This document shows positions 20,758-33,359 of a stretch of 64,000 nucleotides of DNA, piece by piece. The stretch is from Haplomitrium mnioides (Eukaryota > Marchantiophyta > Haplomitriopsida > Calobryales), in NCBI GenBank assembly GCA_049999725.1, contig JBNGIS010000002.1:136615-200614 (forward strand). Reading direction: 5' to 3'. The notes below the pieces were generated by a model that saw nothing but the letters and a program-made list of their open reading frames with translations, was not told the DNA's origin and did not search any database. Position numbers and translations under genes: made by a program. How positions within the stretch are numbered: position 1 is the stretch's first letter; every line of letters starts with the position of its first letter.

Positions 20758-23700
20758 TGTCAGCCCCTTGGTCGGAGCCTTAACTCTTTTCCGACAAAGT
20801 TTCCCTCGATTAAGGGCTGACTTATTGTTTTAGGACCTTTTATGGAAGGGGCTTTGTACCGAATGGACCCCAACTTCTATTTACCAATGCAAGAGTGACT
20901 GCACGACCTCGACAACACCCAAGCACACAACTCCAATGCCCACAAATGTAGGTCACACCCCTTCTTCAGGCCTTAACCTTGAAAGGTGCCACTTGGAAGA
21001 TAGGGGAAGTTAGAACAGAGCATCTGATTTTGGTCTGCAATGGCCTCTTGGTGAGTCCTTCAGTAGCCACCTTGCTCATTTACATGCATTTCTCAAGGAC
21101 ACACACAAGTGGATCGATACGCTGCTGAATAAATTCCGAAATATACTTCAGAGCCCAGATCTAGACCCAGCCACCTTGTATACATAAGGGAAATAGATCC
21201 CAACATCCAATTATCACAATACAATGATGTTATTCTTGACTTCCTCTGTTCATGGTGTCGTCAAGATTTGATAAATGGAATGTCGTCCTTCTAAAACTAA
21301 GAACCACACCGACCTACAAACAGAACACAAATCTAACAACACATATAAACATAGACACACCTACACATATGCCCTGTCTTGCCAATATTGCATGCCTATC
21401 CACCTCTCAAGAACAAATCTCTCCTCCAACTTTCCTTCAGCAACTCCAGCCTTCCTCTTGCTCTTCACCCACATACTCTGATCCAGATATTTTTCAACTT
21501 CCCTTGCGAGAAGCCCTAAATTTACTTCCTCAGGCTTGGAAGAGGATTTCTTTAACTTCCACCTCTAGAAGACAGTCCTCTCGATTGCTGGGACTGGATC
21601 TTCTATGCAGCGCGTGGGCACTAACACAGCCACTCCTCTCTTGACTCCACTAGATCGCAACACTAGCAACCCTCTCCGAATGCTGCTGGGACTAATATCC
21701 TGCACAAATCAAAGCTGAGACGACACCAGGACCCCCCTTGGCTGCCCCTCACGAAATACAAACCGAAAGAATCCTCTTCTCCTCTGAGTGTTGGTCCACC
21801 TCCAAATGTTGGTTTGCCTTCAAATGTGAGTACACCTAAGTAGTTTGAGCCCCTAGAGCCTCCTGCTCAGTGATTCCCAGCACCTCCTCAGTCCACCTCC
21901 ACCTTGTGACGGCCTTCCTTCACGAGTCCACCCACTTCACCCAAGGTCTCACCAGAACTCTCTCCTTCATATCCCGTTGCTTTCTCTGCACCAAAAAATA
22001 GTCCCCATAGCTTCAGAGCAAGGTAGTCTATCCCTGCTTGTTTTCCTCCCCCAGTCTTGACGATTCATCACCGCCCTTCCTTGAAGGTCCCTGTTTCACT
22101 TATCTAACGGCCGAGAGGTGCTTCCCGCCTTTTTGCACATCCTATAGGTGGGTTTCCTTCCAGATTCAGAGCCTGACATTAGCGCCAACAACTGCGCTTA
22201 TTTGTTTTCTTCCCAACAAGAGTGATTTCTCGCGAAGCTGACACCTGTAGCTTTGGCAATCGGCGTTTGAATAGGCATACATTTCTCATTTGTTTTTTCC
22301 TTGTTTTAGCTTGACACCCCGTGAGATCCTTTGGATACCAAGCATCGGACACGTGGTGCTATAGAGCACCCTGTAAGATTCCATAGACTCACTAGTCTTT
22401 GATTTATCGTTGTTTTGACATCCTTTGTTCCCCTTCTGCCCGGATCCACGTTAACTGGACTCCCCACTTAGGAAGGTTGAACGGAACCCTCTCAATTGGG
22501 GCTCCTCACTTAGGAAGGAAGAACCCCAGTTTAATTTCCAATCAGATTTCCGATCAGGTTCGCCTTGCCACTGGACGTATCAGCATTCCCGAAGCAGTCT
22601 CGATTGGAGTCCTTTGAATAGTCTTGTTGAGCGCAGATCAGAAGCTTGGTCGGAGGGACTTTTCCCGCAGAGCAACTCGAAGGAATCCATTTGGAGAAGA
22701 TTGGGCTTGCAGCAGCAGGATCGCGCGACGCATCCCGCGACTGCCTCTCGATCATCCCGGACTTCCTCAATCCCAGGCTCCGTGATCGCCCGCACACCCT
22801 CGCAAGCGCTCGCGGACCCTCGCAAGCCGCCACGTGTCTGCATAATCCCTCGAGACCTCTCCGTTGCTTTTCGGAACCCTGCCGTTGCTTCACGAAACCC
22901 CACAGTTGCCCTTTAGAACCCCGCCGTCGCTTTTCGAAGGCCTGCCGTTGCTCTTCAAAACCTCGCCACATCATCCATAGCTGCGCCGTCCGACGCCGCT
23001 CCGCAAGGGGGTAGGCGGACCGTTGCATTGACCGGATTCTGCAGTTGACCCGTCGCTGACCTGTAGGAGCCCTCGGACCACCGCTGAACGCCACGTCATC
23101 CGAAACCTTCCTCGGAACCCCGTCGTCGCCATCGGAACCTCGCCGTCGCTTGCAGACCCTTGCCTGCCGTAACGTCATCACAGAAACCTCTCCGGAACCC
23201 CGTCGTCGTTCTTCAAACCTCGCCATATCATCCGTAGCCGCGCTGCCCGGCGCTGTCCAACGCCGCCTCACAAAGGGGTAGGCGGACCGACGTAGTTGAC
23301 TGGATTCCGCGGTCGACCCGCGTTGACTCCTCTTCCACGAATGCCACGTCATCCGCAAAATAGTCCCTCACTGAGTAAGAAAGTTACCTTTGATCGCCGC
23401 TTCAGAACTCGCTCGTAATAAGAACTAAGGCTTCGTTCGCTTAACTCTTTCCTCCGCTTGATATAAGAACCATGGCGGACTCTCCGTGGATCCCCTTTGA
23501 ACTTTCAGCTCGCCCTGTCGAACTTTCGTCCTTGCCAATGCCGGAGCTGCGATAGGTCACCATTTTGGCTGTTGGTCCCTTGCTTCTTCTTCTAGTCGGA
23601 TCGTCGCTTCATCGTCTTTTTGCCATTTTGTGATCTTCCTCTGGCCAGATTGTGGATGAATCACCTTTTCGCTATCTTGATCTTCCCTTGGCCGAAACTT

Positions 23701-25124
23701 TGTTTGATCACCCTTTCGGCCCTCTTCGATCTTGTTCTGGTCGGATCGTCGCTTGATCACCTTTTCAGCACCCCTTGCTCTTCGTCTGGTCAGACCTTTG
23801 CTATATTGTCGATTCGCAATCCCCTCGTGATAAGAACGATGCGCGCCGTAGATTCCCGTTGAACTTTCAGACCTTGCTCTGTCGAATCAGCGATGGATCG
23901 TCATTTGCCCTTTGGTCGGATCCTCGTTAAGTGGGCACCCCACGTAGGGTGGCTAATCGGAACCCAGTTAACAGGGGCTCCCCACTTAGGGAGGCTCATC
24001 GGAACCCGTTTAAGCAAGGCTCCCCCATTTTCCGCTAAGTCCCGCAGACTCCCTGGGACTGCCACGTGTCCCTGAATCCGTAACTATGATCCATCGCTGC
24101 TTCACCCTTCCCGCTTAGCCTCGTAGTTGCCTTAAAGAATCCTCCATGCCGCCGTAATAGTGACAAGTCTTTGCTTCGTCAATCGTCGCTTTGCCCTTCT
24201 CGCTTAGCCTTTAAAGAACCCTCCATGCCACCGAAATAGTGACAAGTCACCTCTTTGTCTGGTCACTGCTTCGCGTATCCCTGTTTTGCCATCACTTCGG
24301 ACCCGTCGAACCTTGGTTTGCGGATCCTTGTTAAGTGGGGAGCCCACGTAAGGAGGCTGATCGGATCCCACTTAACTGGGGATCCCCATGTAGGGAGGCT
24401 GGATCCCGTCAAACTCTTCGGATCTGCAAGCGCTGCCACATCGTCCGTCGGATTCCTCAAAGTGCGGTGGGCTGCCACGTTTCCGTAGCGCTCCACGGAC
24501 TCCTCGAAACTGTGGCTGTCAGTTAACTTCCAGAAGGTCGTTCGTCATTGTTTCTGCCTTATTCTCTTCGAGTCAAATTGCACTACGATCGCCTTGAGCT
24601 CTTCTCTCTATCAAGGTAGTGCACGCTCTGAATGGTCACGAATTGAGGATGTAGTGGTCAAAATTGTTGGCTCCTCCGTTCTACATCCCGATTTTCACCC
24701 CCTCGCCTTCATCTCCCGTACTCCTCTCGTGGATTCTTCCTTGACTGTGACTGGCTCCTTCCTTCTGATCTCCCTCTCACATCTGCTTGATCCTTCTTGC
24801 TCCCCCTTGTGAGCCCTGCCCTTGTCATGTTGCTGCAAGTTCCTTTGATCCCTTTGCTAGCCTTCTTACCTGACTCCTGTGGATTCCACAAGGCTCCCCC
24901 TTGGCTTGCAGGCTTCATGACATCCACAGGGAAAGGTAGAAAAGAAAAGAAAGGAAGGGAAGGGAAAGGGGGAAAGAGTAGAAAGGTGCAAGATTGGCAT
25001 AACAACAATATCACAACAAAATGTAATAACACACAACATGCTAACACAAATTGGAGAAATCAACCAGGCTAAGACGCTCAGAATTTACAAAAATTGAAAA
25101 AAACTTAGACACACCCGGCCGACA
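20758..25124 (-). mobile_element. Solo LTR of family A, inverted
   Basis: On the plus strand it starts TGTCAGCCCC and ends CCCGGCCGACA, the exact reverse complement of the family A LTR ends; length is 4367 bp. Perfect duplications CCTTG flank it at 20753-20757 and 25125-25129. This identifies an independent insertion reduced to a solo LTR by recombination between its two LTRs, rather than an inverted part of element A. A sense open frame of 275 codons at 22531-23358 lies in the GC-rich subrepeats and is not conserved in the other copies. Confidence 0.93.
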
Positions 25125-25129
25125 CCTTG

Positions 25130-25383
25130 ATTCTTTATAAGCAAAGGTGCTCTGGTTCCGATATCAGAAGATCACTACTTTGGAATTTCTCAAGAATGTG
25201 TCACTCAAAGAAAAGAATTGTGAGGTCTCATGCATTGTATGCGCATGAGACTCAATTGTTTTTCATTCTCTATTGTGTGTATATAGATGTTATAGACTGT
25301 GTGTGGACAATGTAGTTGTGTAAGCGATATGTATGCGCATGACAACAATGATGAAGACATTATCGATTAAAAAATATAGATTA
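25130..25383 (+). repeat. Continuation of interrupted host repeat and second copy of its LTR-like sequence
   Basis: The stretch 25219-25347 repeats 5516-5645 with moderate divergence (shared 'gaggtctcatgcattgt', 'gagactcaattgttt', 'gtgtaagc', 'tgcgca'). Removing the two insertions places the copies about 0.4 kb apart. They may be two LTRs or a tandem fragment of the methyltransferase-bearing element. The right part merges into an unrelated LTR at about 25384. Confidence 0.45.
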
Positions 25384-25860
25384 TGTACTAGTTCAAGCAT
25401 GATGTTGTGCTATTTATAAAGGAATAGAGAGAAGTGAAGGAAGTGGAAGAGAATTAGTTTTAGGGTTGAAATCATTTCAAGGTTATTTTCTTTTGAAGTT
25501 TCTTCAAGTGAAATGGTATAAGGTTACTTTAAGGTTAAAGTGGGAAAAGATTACTTACCTTCAAAGTTGCTTTTAGAGAAGTAAGAGAAAATCACTTTTA
25601 TGGCTGAAATTAGAAGTGACTTGCAAGTGAAAGAAGGGGGATGACATGTTCTGGAGTTCCTCTTAGTTTGGTTTGGCTCTTTGGTTGCTTGGCTTTAGCT
25701 TGCACTATTGGCCTTGAGTTGTATAACTCTATTAGAGTTATCTTTGAGTTGTTGCTCATTTGAAAGTTGTTCTTTTAGTTCTTTTACATTCTATTAGAGT
25801 TTTCTTGGAGTTGCTACTTATTTGAAAGTTGTTCTTTGATTTCTTTTACACTTGCAGTCC
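25384..25860 (+). repeat. LTR family B fragment, plus orientation
   Basis: It shares long blocks with 39955-40430, including 'agggttgaaatcattt', 'gtggtataaggttact' and 'gggggatgaca'. The sequence is built from diverged repeats of 'aagttacttttagagaagt'. Further members lie at 41700-42120 (minus), 42280-42590 (plus), 52915-53322 (minus) and 62455-62900 (minus). Boundaries are approximate. At 39.9 and 53.3 kb the LTR directly follows a chromodomain pol end, which assigns family B to a gypsy chromovirus-like element. Confidence 0.6.
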
Positions 25861-26740
25861 CAAAGCTCAAGAAGCAAGGAGAAACCAATTTTTGACCCAC
25901 AAGCAATTTTCAAGCTAACTTTATAGAGAAGATCTTGGCTCACTCAATGAAACTATAAGCCAAGAAAAAAAGAAAATGAGCAAACATACATATAAATGTG
26001 GAAAGAAGAAATGTTTGAAGAAAACTCATAATCGAATCACTTCGTGAAGAGAACAATCACTTCCTTGATCGATGAAGAAACTTTCCAAATACCACGATAT
26101 GGATCTGCCAGAAAACCACATGATCAATCACAACTTTGAGATCATTCCTCTTGAGAATAGTAGAACCTATATAATTGATAATGGTAGTATTCACACAATA
26201 TTGATATGTAGATCCTACTTCTAACATATTACACCATGAAGTTGACAAATGATGAAAATCATATGAAGTAATCACATTGAAGAAGGACGTGGATTTGTGA
26301 AGATTATTTTTTTGCAAGCGACAGTCTTTCATACTAAATATGCTATCTATGAACCTAGTGTTACTAGGAACTTGATGAACGATACCTCTATAGGACTTTG
26401 GATACGTATATTTATATGAGAGCACTCTTAGAGCTAATTGCTAGGAATATCTATCATATTGAGAGGGAGCATGTTTCCAAAGGCAAACCTCAAAGCTATA
26501 CATCTACTTCCATACAAAATACCACTATGAAGCTCAGTTGAGAGAGCATTGAGCATGGAGCTATAGTCCCTCTAATCCAGATACCAATGAGTAGGCTTTT
26601 AACCCCTCTTGTGAATCAGTTTATGCCTATGGCCAAAGATAGATATGGAGTCTAGATCATGCAATCTATATATGCACTTAAGGAAAGGGAAAGAACATGG
26701 TATGAAATATTTCAAGAAGAGATGTTAGTTATGGGTTTCA
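25861..26740 (+). other. Low-information stretch, possibly 5' remains of a copia element
   Basis: Segment 26090-26225 reads, with effort, 'ENHMINHNFEIIPLENS', which resembles the region around a copia protease His-Met motif, but the catalytic Asp-Ser-Gly is not readable. Position 26057-26425 is open on the minus strand for 122 codons without a recognisable domain. I regard this as decayed DNA upstream of the copia relic. Confidence 0.25.
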
Positions 26741-27770
26741 CCATGCTTATTCATTAAACATTTCAACAATGAATTTATTATTGTTTCCATACATAATGAT
26801 GATATTAACCTTTTTGGTCATAAATCCTTGAGCATACTATTACAATGCTTAAGAAAATCTTTGACATGAAGGTATATTGGCCGCACCATCTATTTCTCAG
26901 GCCTTCCATTTAAGTACTTAGAAGATGTCATATTTTTGCATCAAAGTACATATACTAAGAAGGTCCTCAAACAATTTAACATGAATAAAACTGATCCTAC
27001 TACATCTCCTATAGAGATACCTACATTGGATTGAGATAAAAATATGTTTAAGAAGAGAACTAAAAATGAGCTCCTACTTGGATTTGAGACATCTTATCTC
27101 TCAACCATTGGTGCTGTTATGTTTCCTGCTAATCAAACTCATCCTACATTGTCTTTTTCATGAAGTTTTGTTTTAGACATAGCTCACAACCTACCATTCG
27201 GCATTAGACGTATGATATTAAACATATTTTTTGAAACTTGCAAGGCACCATTGACATGGGACTTTATTACCCTAGACACACTAGCAAGATCTTCACCGGC
27301 TATGTTGATGCCGGATATCTATCTGATCTAGACAATGTATTCCTATATAGCCATACTACTTTATCTTGGAAGAGTACTAAGCAAACTCTTTCTTGTACCT
27401 ATTCTAACTATGCAAAGATCATACCATTGTATGAGGCTAGTAGGTAGTATATATGGTTGAGGAGGATGATTGATCATATAAGTGTGCATTGTGGTTTCCC
27501 TTGCTTAAATAACCTTACTGTTTTGTATGAAAACAATTTGGCATGTGTTGTTTTGAATGAAGTCAATAGGTTTCTAATGGATTCATTAAAGGCAACCATA
27601 TCAAGCAAATAGTGCTGAAATGTTTGTTTACTCATGAGCAACACGACAATACAATCTCTATGCATGTTGTTGCAGGCAAGAAAAAATTGAGCTGATTCGT
27701 TATGAAGGCTTTGACTCCAGCTCTTCATTGGCCACATTGTGATGGCATTGACCTACGCTGACTAACTTGA
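26741..27770 (+). pseudogene. Ty1/copia reverse transcriptase and RNase H relic
   Basis: Across frameshifts the RT part reads 'HKSLSILLQCLRKSL', 'YLEDVIFLHQSTYTKKVL' and 'QFNMNKTDPTTSPIEI', the copia palm-thumb order; the catalytic Asp pair is represented by 'IHNDDINLF' near 26800. RNase H follows: 'GLYYPRHTSKIFTGYVDA', 'GYLSDLDN', 'TTLSWKSTKQTLSCTYS', 'KIIPLYEASR' and 'WLRRMIDHI'. Several stops and at least two frameshifts inactivate it. No gag or integrase of this element is recognisable nearby. Confidence 0.75.
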
Positions 27771-30700
27771 CTTATAGACACTTGACTTTTTATATTGCTT
27801 TATTTTTATCTCTTACTATTTGTCTATTTTTTTGCACATCTAGGTGGTTGTACTCTTTCCCTTGCATGAGTATGAGAGGGTTTTAATGAGCAACACCTTC
27901 ATCATATACGGGAACATCACAAGCATGAGTTGGCAGAGTTTTTTTTTACATCTAGATACCTATATTTTGTTGGTTGTTTGCAACATTCCCATATTATAAC
28001 CAATAGGAAGTGTCAAGATATAAGGCTAGAATAGCACACTACACTAAAATTGTACTAAACTATTCTTCCTATAAGAACATATGATTACAACAATACAATC
28101 ATAAATACAAGAAGAGAGAAGATAGAGAAAAGAGATTCTGAGGATATATCTTGAGATATATGATTGAATAATTCCTACCTTCTAACAAAAGGGAAGATTT
28201 TAAGGGAATAACTTCCAAAAAAAGAGCAAGGAGCATGAAGAAATAGGGCTTTTGGACTCAAATGAAGAAATTTCCATCAATTTCAAGTTGGTGCTAATCA
28301 AACTACATTGGAAAGAGAGATACAATCACAACTCGGAGCGGAGAAAGTTTCTTTGCTGAAAATTAGTGGGATTGTGGAAAGCAAACCACATGTTATACCC
28401 GTGATATTTCAGCATCATTGGAGTATGGAGGTAAACAAAATGAGTTTTTGAGTTGCTAAAGGTAAAAATTGTTGCAAATTGAAGGGGATTAGAGACTCCT
28501 CATCATAGATGAAGATTTATTTGCTTTGACACTTTGAAATTTCAGAGGGCAAGAGTTGTATTTCAAAGACCAACATTGTGATAAAAAACAGATTTTTTGG
28601 AGTTGAATGACGAGAGTTACATTGATTTCAATTCAGCAATCTACTATTTGATGAGTATTAAGCATCCTACAACTCAAAGTCAATTGTTGATCTGAAGCTG
28701 AATTTTTGTATGGATCTGTGAAAACAATCATAAAAGATGTGTGTAAACTATTAGCAACATAGAAGTATGAGAAAGTATGTTATTAAGCGCAAAATGAATA
28801 GAAGGTAGAAAGCTCTCCATTGAAGATGTTGAAACTTGCTACATCATGGAGAAAGATTTTGTTGCTTATCCTAAGTAATTTTTGTTATTTTTTCTTGAAG
28901 CTCTATATAAGTTTCAATAAAGGTTCACTTCAAACAAACTTTGTGCATCAAACGTGGCAGTGTTTGTTTACTAGTTACAACTAGATACCCTCTATACTCT
29001 TGCAAAAAAAGAGCACATACTACAACAATGTGGACTCTCTCTCGTGGAGATAAGCTATGTCAGTCTTCCATATCCTCCATTTGATCAAGAACTCAATAAG
29101 GCTACAATTCTATGACTTGAAATGTTGGAAATCCAAGATTACATGGTCTTCAAGGTTTCTACAACTAGAATCAAGTCATAGCCAAGGTTAATTTTGAATA
29201 GGTGTTTGCCATTGTGCTAGTTGTAACCTTGATGGTTTCATAAGATTGTCAAATTTGGTGTAGAGCTATATCTTGGCCCCACCCCCTCTATTATTTTCTA
29301 AAAGATAGGTCATTGATTGTTAACAATGTGCAATAGACTATTATAAAAAAATAGAAAAAAATGAATCTTGCTAGTCCCAAATTTGTTATGTCTATCCATT
29401 AATAATTTCAGGTTCAATGTGGAGAAATATTTGACAAACTTTAGAAAGAAAGGACTATCCATCGTGTTCATTTTTTGTATAGCTATCTAGGATGTTATGT
29501 CATGACTTGATGGATTTTTGGTCATGTGTTCATCTCCTATGTCTTTTTCCAACTTTTACTTTTTGCATGTCATCTTGACTTTTCCTGTGCAATCGAGTTG
29601 GTAAATCTGTTCTCTATATGTATTCCTAGAAGATACAGTGACTTGATATGTTTCTTGACCCATAATGGGTGTTGAGAATATCGTTTGGATAGATGAGAGT
29701 GAAAATTTTGTTAAGAGATGATTAATTATGTATCTCTCAACTAGCAACATAGAGTCAATAAGTAAAGCCTATATATTGAACCACTACATATGCTCTCAAG
29801 ATAAATGTTGGAGCTCTTTTAAATCCCTCTTGCAAAGTGTCATGACATTCCACTCTTTTTGCTCGACTATTCCTTTGCCATAATCACATAATATTAAATG
29901 TTGCATAGGCTAGGTGGGTTTCAGCCATTTGTTCTTTGCTCCATGGTGGATAGGTTACACATAGATCAGCCTTAGCATACCATTTTCTCTCCTCACTAAT
30001 TGTTATAGTTATAGAGCAGATAATAATGTCCATCAGAACTTGAGAAACATAAAATCAGGGCCACTTTTTTGGTGAAAAGCAAAGTGTTGTGAACCAATCA
30101 ATCCTACTATGTTGATTTCCTACCACATCAAACTATATTGGTTTTCTAAAGCCAACCTCGAGTTAGCCAATAACCGATTTCTTGTAAACACACATCACAT
30201 ACTAATTCATGCACAAAATCTCTTTAATTTCGACAAACATGAGGAGAAAAAACTACTCAAAGTTCCTAGTTTCAGTGGTTATTATTCTTAAACCAAGAAC
30301 AAGCTATTTAAAATAGGAACTTTTTTTGGTGAAAAAGTTCTTGAAAAACAAAATATACGAGTTTTTTAGGCTCATTTTTGGCAATTTCAACAAGCTTTAT
30401 AAGTCAAAATGAAATAATTTTATGTAAAAATTGAATGATATTCGTTTTTTTTCTTCAAAAAATTTCAAAATCTCAAAGTCAATGAAAAGTCTAAAAATTG
30501 TACTTTGTTTTCATAAAAACTTGGATTTTGGATAGAATACATTCTAAAGCCATAAATTTTAAACAAATGTCAAAATTAAGTCATTTTGAAATAATTTTGG
30601 TTGCACAAACTTCATGCACGTATAGACATGATCCCACTACAAACTTATTATTTGAAAAACAAACAGAAAACTTTGGCAAAAGCCCAAGTAGGCCAGAAGT
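27771..30700. other. AT-rich stretch with no recognised gene
   Basis: No domain is found on either strand. TATATAAG at about 28914 followed by 'caataaagg' resembles an LTR promoter and polyadenylation region and could be the 3' LTR of the copia relic, but no terminal repeats were identified. A minus-strand frame at 29556-29750 (64 codons) is unassigned. Confidence 0.3.
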
Positions 30701-31019
30701 TAGGAAAATTATTTCAAAGGTCTAAGGTACAAAAGCTTTAAAAACAAAACCTTGCGGGGAGTTCAAAGCTCTTTTTTGAAGTCCACGCAAGAAAAAGGCT
30801 GTCAATTTTGTATCCAAATCCATGCACGTAAAGGGTTTAGTAGTCGTATTTTACAACGGTTCAACAATTCAAAAGCCTTTAAATTTTAGAAATCCATTTG
30901 CGTAAAGGAGTCAATGCTCAAAATCAAAAAAGGCTAGAGCAACCAAACAAGAAGTGGGTCAGATCACAATTTTTGCAAAGAAAGGGTTCCAAGTTCCACA
31001 TCAAATCTTTGAGCACCTA

Positions 31020-31290
31020 AGGTTCTAAGCTATACACTATAGTCTTTGCATGTATAAGGTTCTTAGTTCAAAATTAGAGTCTATGCATGCATTGGGATCT
31101 AACTTGCACATCAAAGTTTATGCGCACATAGGGTTTCGAGTTATATATCAGATTCTATGCTCCGCAACAAAGACTATGCGCCCAAAGGGTTTTGAGTTCC
31201 GCATAAGAGTCTATGAGCGCATGAGGTTTTGACTTTTGCATCAAATTCTATAAACACATAAGGTTCTGAGTTCTAGATTATGGTGAAGAA
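31020..31290 (+). repeat. 37-bp tandem minisatellite with palindromic core
   Basis: About seven units begin 'aggttctgagtt' and carry a core such as 'gtctatgcgcgcata'. Clean 37-bp units start near 31020, 31057, 31094 and 31131, with a partial unit in the middle. Related single units lie at about 30815-30845 and 31655-31730. The core is dyad-symmetric (tatgcgca/tgcgcata). Confidence 0.75.
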
Positions 31291-31291
31291 T

Positions 31292-31612
31292 TCACTTATA
31301 GACTAAGTATCGCCAAAGAAAACATTGTATCACATTCAAAATTGAAGTAATCATTTGATTATGTGTTTTGAGTCTTTTGAACAAACAAATTTGGATCTTG
31401 GACTTTGTCATCTTCATGTATTGCTGAAAAAAACACCTCCACAATGCTCTTTTGATTGTGAATTGAACGTCAGGTAGTGTGTTTAAGATGCCTTTCTTGT
31501 TCTTGAACCTCAAATAAAGAGCTCTTGTTCTATTGAAAAAACGTTCGGTTGGAGTGTCCAACCCAATACGTGCGTCACTCTTGGTGTTTTGAAAATCTAT
31601 AGAAGGAAACAA
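31292..31612 (-). other. Unassigned 106-codon open frame
   Basis: The longest minus-strand frame between the repeat arrays. It contains 'DARIGLDTPTERFFNRTR' and 'FTIKRALWRCFFQQ', which look protein-like, but I recognise no family. It has no neighbour in the same frame and no visible promoter. It could be an exon relic of an old mobile element or chance. Confidence 0.2.
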
Positions 31613-32780
31613 CTTTGATTGCTTGACCAGCTTGCTAGATCCTTTATATTCTTAAGGTTGAGTTTTAGATCCTATGTGTACATAAGGTTCAGCCCTTGAT
31701 ATGCGCACGTAGGGTTCACACCCACGATCTTCATCTATTGAAGCATCTTGCTCAACAAGTGGCATGTTTTTTCCCAAAATCCTAACCATCACACTTGATG
31801 CTCTTGGTTTGCCAACAATTCCCTCCTCAGATTGAAGATTTGAACTATATCAAATTATTGTTCAAAAGTAGCATTTTTTTGAGAACATGAATCTTGAAAT
31901 TCTGTTTGCTTCTTGCCTCTTGATATTCCTACCATTTAAAAATAAAAATCAAAAAGTTTGAAACTTTAATCAATAATTCAAATTGATAATCCACCTCTAT
32001 AGTTGTATACCAAAAAAAAAGGTTTTTTTTTTGGAAAAAACTCATAGTACAACAAAATAGTAAAAATGTTTGTGAAGGAAAAGGAAAAATGAAACTAGAA
32101 AGATAAACTAAGCAGTGATTTATATACCAAATTTTTCTCCACTCTGTGAACCTATATGTCAAGAGCTTTGCAAAGCATTTTTGGCATGAAATTTTATTTT
32201 TTGAATCTTTGGTATAAAATGAGCAACTATTGAAAGTTTCTTTCCATAATTGCGAGTGTAGTTACGATATCGAGTGTTTCTCTCATGATAGTTTTTGCAT
32301 TTTATTGTCATTTGGCTTGATTTTCCCTTCCACTTTTTCTACCTTTTCTTGTTCATTTTTAGAGTGAGGTTTTTGCATATTTTCATAGCAAGGAAAATAA
32401 CCTCTCAAATTTTTTCTCCAAAATTGACACAATTGAAGCACTATTGATATGTCGATGCTCTCAAGGCATTTGAGTCGATAAAACTAGCCAATGAATGGCT
32501 AGTTTTCTGCGGAGCTATAAAGAATATAAAACATCACTTGTATTTTTTCCAAGGCAAGTGCAAAAAATTCAACATTGGCATTTTGGTCCAAAATTTTATG
32601 ATTTGGTAGGGAGATATTGCTCACATTAGGCTCTTTGTGCAACCCAAAGATGGGATTGGTCTCTACAAGACTTCTTCAAAAGAAGTTCTTCTTCAACAAA
32701 ATGAAGTCTAGAGCCATGTTCACATCATATCTACAAGAAGTTTATAAGTACGAGAAGGTCAAAAGTCTAAACTCTACTTT
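31613..32780. other. AT-rich stretch between repeat arrays, no gene recognised
   Basis: Apart from the related repeat units at 31655-31730, this holds A/T homopolymer runs and no coding signal. 'tagccaatgaatggcta' at about 32490-32506 is a perfect short palindrome-like hairpin (tagccattcattggcta on the other strand). Confidence 0.3.
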
Positions 32781-32787
32781 TTTGTAG

Positions 32788-33295
32788 AAATCCATGCTAG
32801 CATGGACTCAAAAGTTCACGCTAGCTTGGACTTGAGAGCCCCTTCTAGCTTGGATTCAAAAGTTCATGCTTATATGGACTCAAGAGTCCTTGCTAGTAGG
32901 GACTCGTAAGTCCAAGCTTGTTTGGACTTAAGATTCCATATGTGAATGGACTATCGAGTCTCTACTCACCAAGACTCTAGAGTTCATATGTGCATGCACT
33001 CTTTAATTTAAGCTAGGAGGGACTCTCAAGTGTAAACGTGTCTGGAATCATGAGTCTTTGCTACAAAACCCTTGAGACTCCACAGTGAGTTAGACTCTTG
33101 ACTCTATGCGCACATTGATGCGTGAGTCTATGCACGTATGAACCTTTGAGCCTTTTCGCACTTATAGACTAGCAAGTTTAGATGCTACTAGACTACAAAG
33201 TCTATGCACTATAGACTCAAGAGTCTTTGCTCGCATGGACTTCTCTGTCCTCGATCCAAAATCCATGCAGACATGGACTTGTGAGTCCTATTAGT
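32788..33295 (+). repeat. 24-bp dyad-symmetric minisatellite (about 20 units)
   Basis: Units such as 'agtccatgctagcatggact' plus a four-base spacer repeat at a strict 24-bp period for at least fourteen consecutive units, then drift by one or two bases. Although units diverge greatly in sequence, the pattern agtc...gact and the period are kept. Each unit can form a hairpin of 9-10 bp arms. 24 bp is eight codons, but stops occur in all frames. Confidence 0.85.
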
Positions 33296-33359
33296 CAATT
33301 TGTTTTGGTCTTGTCTTGTGTATTTCAATTTTAGGCTTTGATTCTAATATCTTTTTTTT

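Noticed and set aside
22531-23358. 275-codon open frame in the inverted solo LTR
   Set aside because: It is sense to its LTR, but the corresponding frames are broken in the three other copies. The Arg-rich composition comes from the GC-rich subrepeats.
16293-25124. Inverted LTR as part of a rearranged element A
   Set aside because: Each unit has its own different perfect 5-bp duplication (CTCAT versus CCTTG), so they are separate insertions.
29556-29750. 64-codon minus-strand open frame with protein-like composition
   Set aside because: No domain, no conserved neighbour and no start or promoter context.
32788-33295. CRISPR-like array of short repeats
   Set aside because: Units are diverged, palindromic and contiguous without unique spacers, in a plant nuclear context; it is a minisatellite.
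32788-33295. 24-bp units as an eight-residue protein repeat
   Set aside because: Stops occur in all three plus-strand frames across the array, and some units change length by one or two bases.
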